In this document: positions 6,106 to 6,375 of the stretch, piece by piece | Layout: the number at the start of each line of letters is the position of its first letter | Position numbering within the stretch: position 1 is the first letter of the stretch | NCBI GenBank assembly: GCA_024280785.1 | Contig: JAJRPK010000127.1 | Span: 1 to 6,375 of the forward strand | From: Gammaproteobacteria bacterium | GTDB lineage: Bacteria; Pseudomonadota; Gammaproteobacteria; Pseudomonadales; UBA7434 | Reading direction: 5' to 3' | Length of the DNA: 6,375 nucleotides | Notes under the pieces: model-generated | The model's database searches: none | What the model saw: only the letters and a program-made list of their open reading frames with translations | Told to the model about the DNA's origin: nothing | Translations under genes and position numbers: made by a program

Positions 6106-6375
6106 TTACATTGCTGCCCATAATCTGGATCTGGATATCTCGCACCTTCATCAAAGCTAGCTTGTCTACTAGTCGGCTCAGTTTCCATGCGAGTAACTGA
6201 AACACCAAACTTCTTACTCAGATTTAGACCTATACCAATTTTTCCTCCTATTACCGTCCCTGAACCGTCACGAATCGTCGTAAAAGAAAGAACGCGCAAA
6301 TTGAGCGTTCTTTCGTAGCTAACACCCAACACGGAGTTTATATCACCCAAATAGTAGGCCAAACCAGCGTCAAAC
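6102..6375 (-). CDS. 3' end of an unidentified gene, start beyond window
   Basis: The reading frame is open through the right edge of the window (FDAGLAYYLGD...), so the gene begins outside and only the last 90 residues are visible; the TTG at 6362 is internal rather than a start. The visible part has alternating glycine/hydrophobic stretches (SVLGVSYERTLNLRVLSF, GGKIGIGLNLSKKFGVSV) suggesting beta-strand or beta-barrel structure, then a polar tail with Pro, Asp and Tyr ending QQCK. It resembles the ends of some large secreted or polymorphic proteins in a general way only; the family cannot be named. It is the first gene of a coupled pair with the downstream small membrane protein (ATGA overlap). 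Confidence 0.75.
   Translation of the reverse strand, partial: FDAGLAYYLGDINSVLGVSYERTLNLRVLSFTTIRDGSGTVIGGKIGIGLNLSKKFGVSVTRMETEPTSRQASFDEGARYPDPDYGQQCK

Noticed and set aside
6102..6362. Complete 86-residue gene starting at the TTG at 6362
   Set aside because: The frame stays open to the window edge and no ribosome site precedes the TTG, so the gene is truncated by the window.

Overview
The window looks like a chromosomal segment of a Gram-negative bacterium, most likely a marine-type gammaproteobacterium. The reasons are the PEP-CTERM-type sorting tail on one secreted protein, the style of the ribosome binding sites, mid-range GC by eye, and a gene mix (several short-chain dehydrogenases, a dihydrodipicolinate-reductase-like oxidoreductase, a TetR regulator) typical of steroid, terpenoid or hydrocarbon-degrading relatives of Zhongshania/Spongiibacter. 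The taxonomic guess is inference, because no marker gene is present.

Left part (1-4620): a catabolic-type redox cluster. A minus-strand SDR runs off the left edge (1-653). Next comes a minus-strand DapB-N-like NAD(P)-dependent oxidoreductase (872-1927). Divergent from it are a plus-strand SDR (2077-2901) and a TetR-family regulator (2901-3524) that overlaps the SDR stop by one base. A third SDR (3796-4620) follows after a 271-base gap. Two perfect inverted repeats lie in the noncoding gaps. One is 78 bases upstream of the first SDR and the other is inside the divergent promoter region. Both are good operator candidates for TetR-type repressors. Together the genes suggest a regulated set of alcohol/ketone oxidoreductases acting on an unidentified, probably hydrophobic substrate. 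The substrate cannot be read from the sequence.

Middle (4621-4954): a gene-free convergent gap. It contains a 23-nt minus-strand segment matching the 3' end of a tRNA in exact register (T-loop to position 76) but with no tRNA body, and an ACCGACCAA tandem repeat about 100 bases away. These could be the remains of an integration (att) site. Gene content changes here from metabolic to unrelated surface/hypothetical genes.

Right part (4955-6375): three minus-strand genes. They are a secreted PEP-CTERM-like protein, a small membrane-anchored hypothetical protein, and the 3' end of a larger gene overlapping the latter by ATGA.

The most notable observation is that the TetR regulator carries about 17 extra N-terminal residues that read like the first strand and glycine loop of the DapB-N-like family encoded next door. 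This suggests a deletion fused the start of a second such gene to the regulator.
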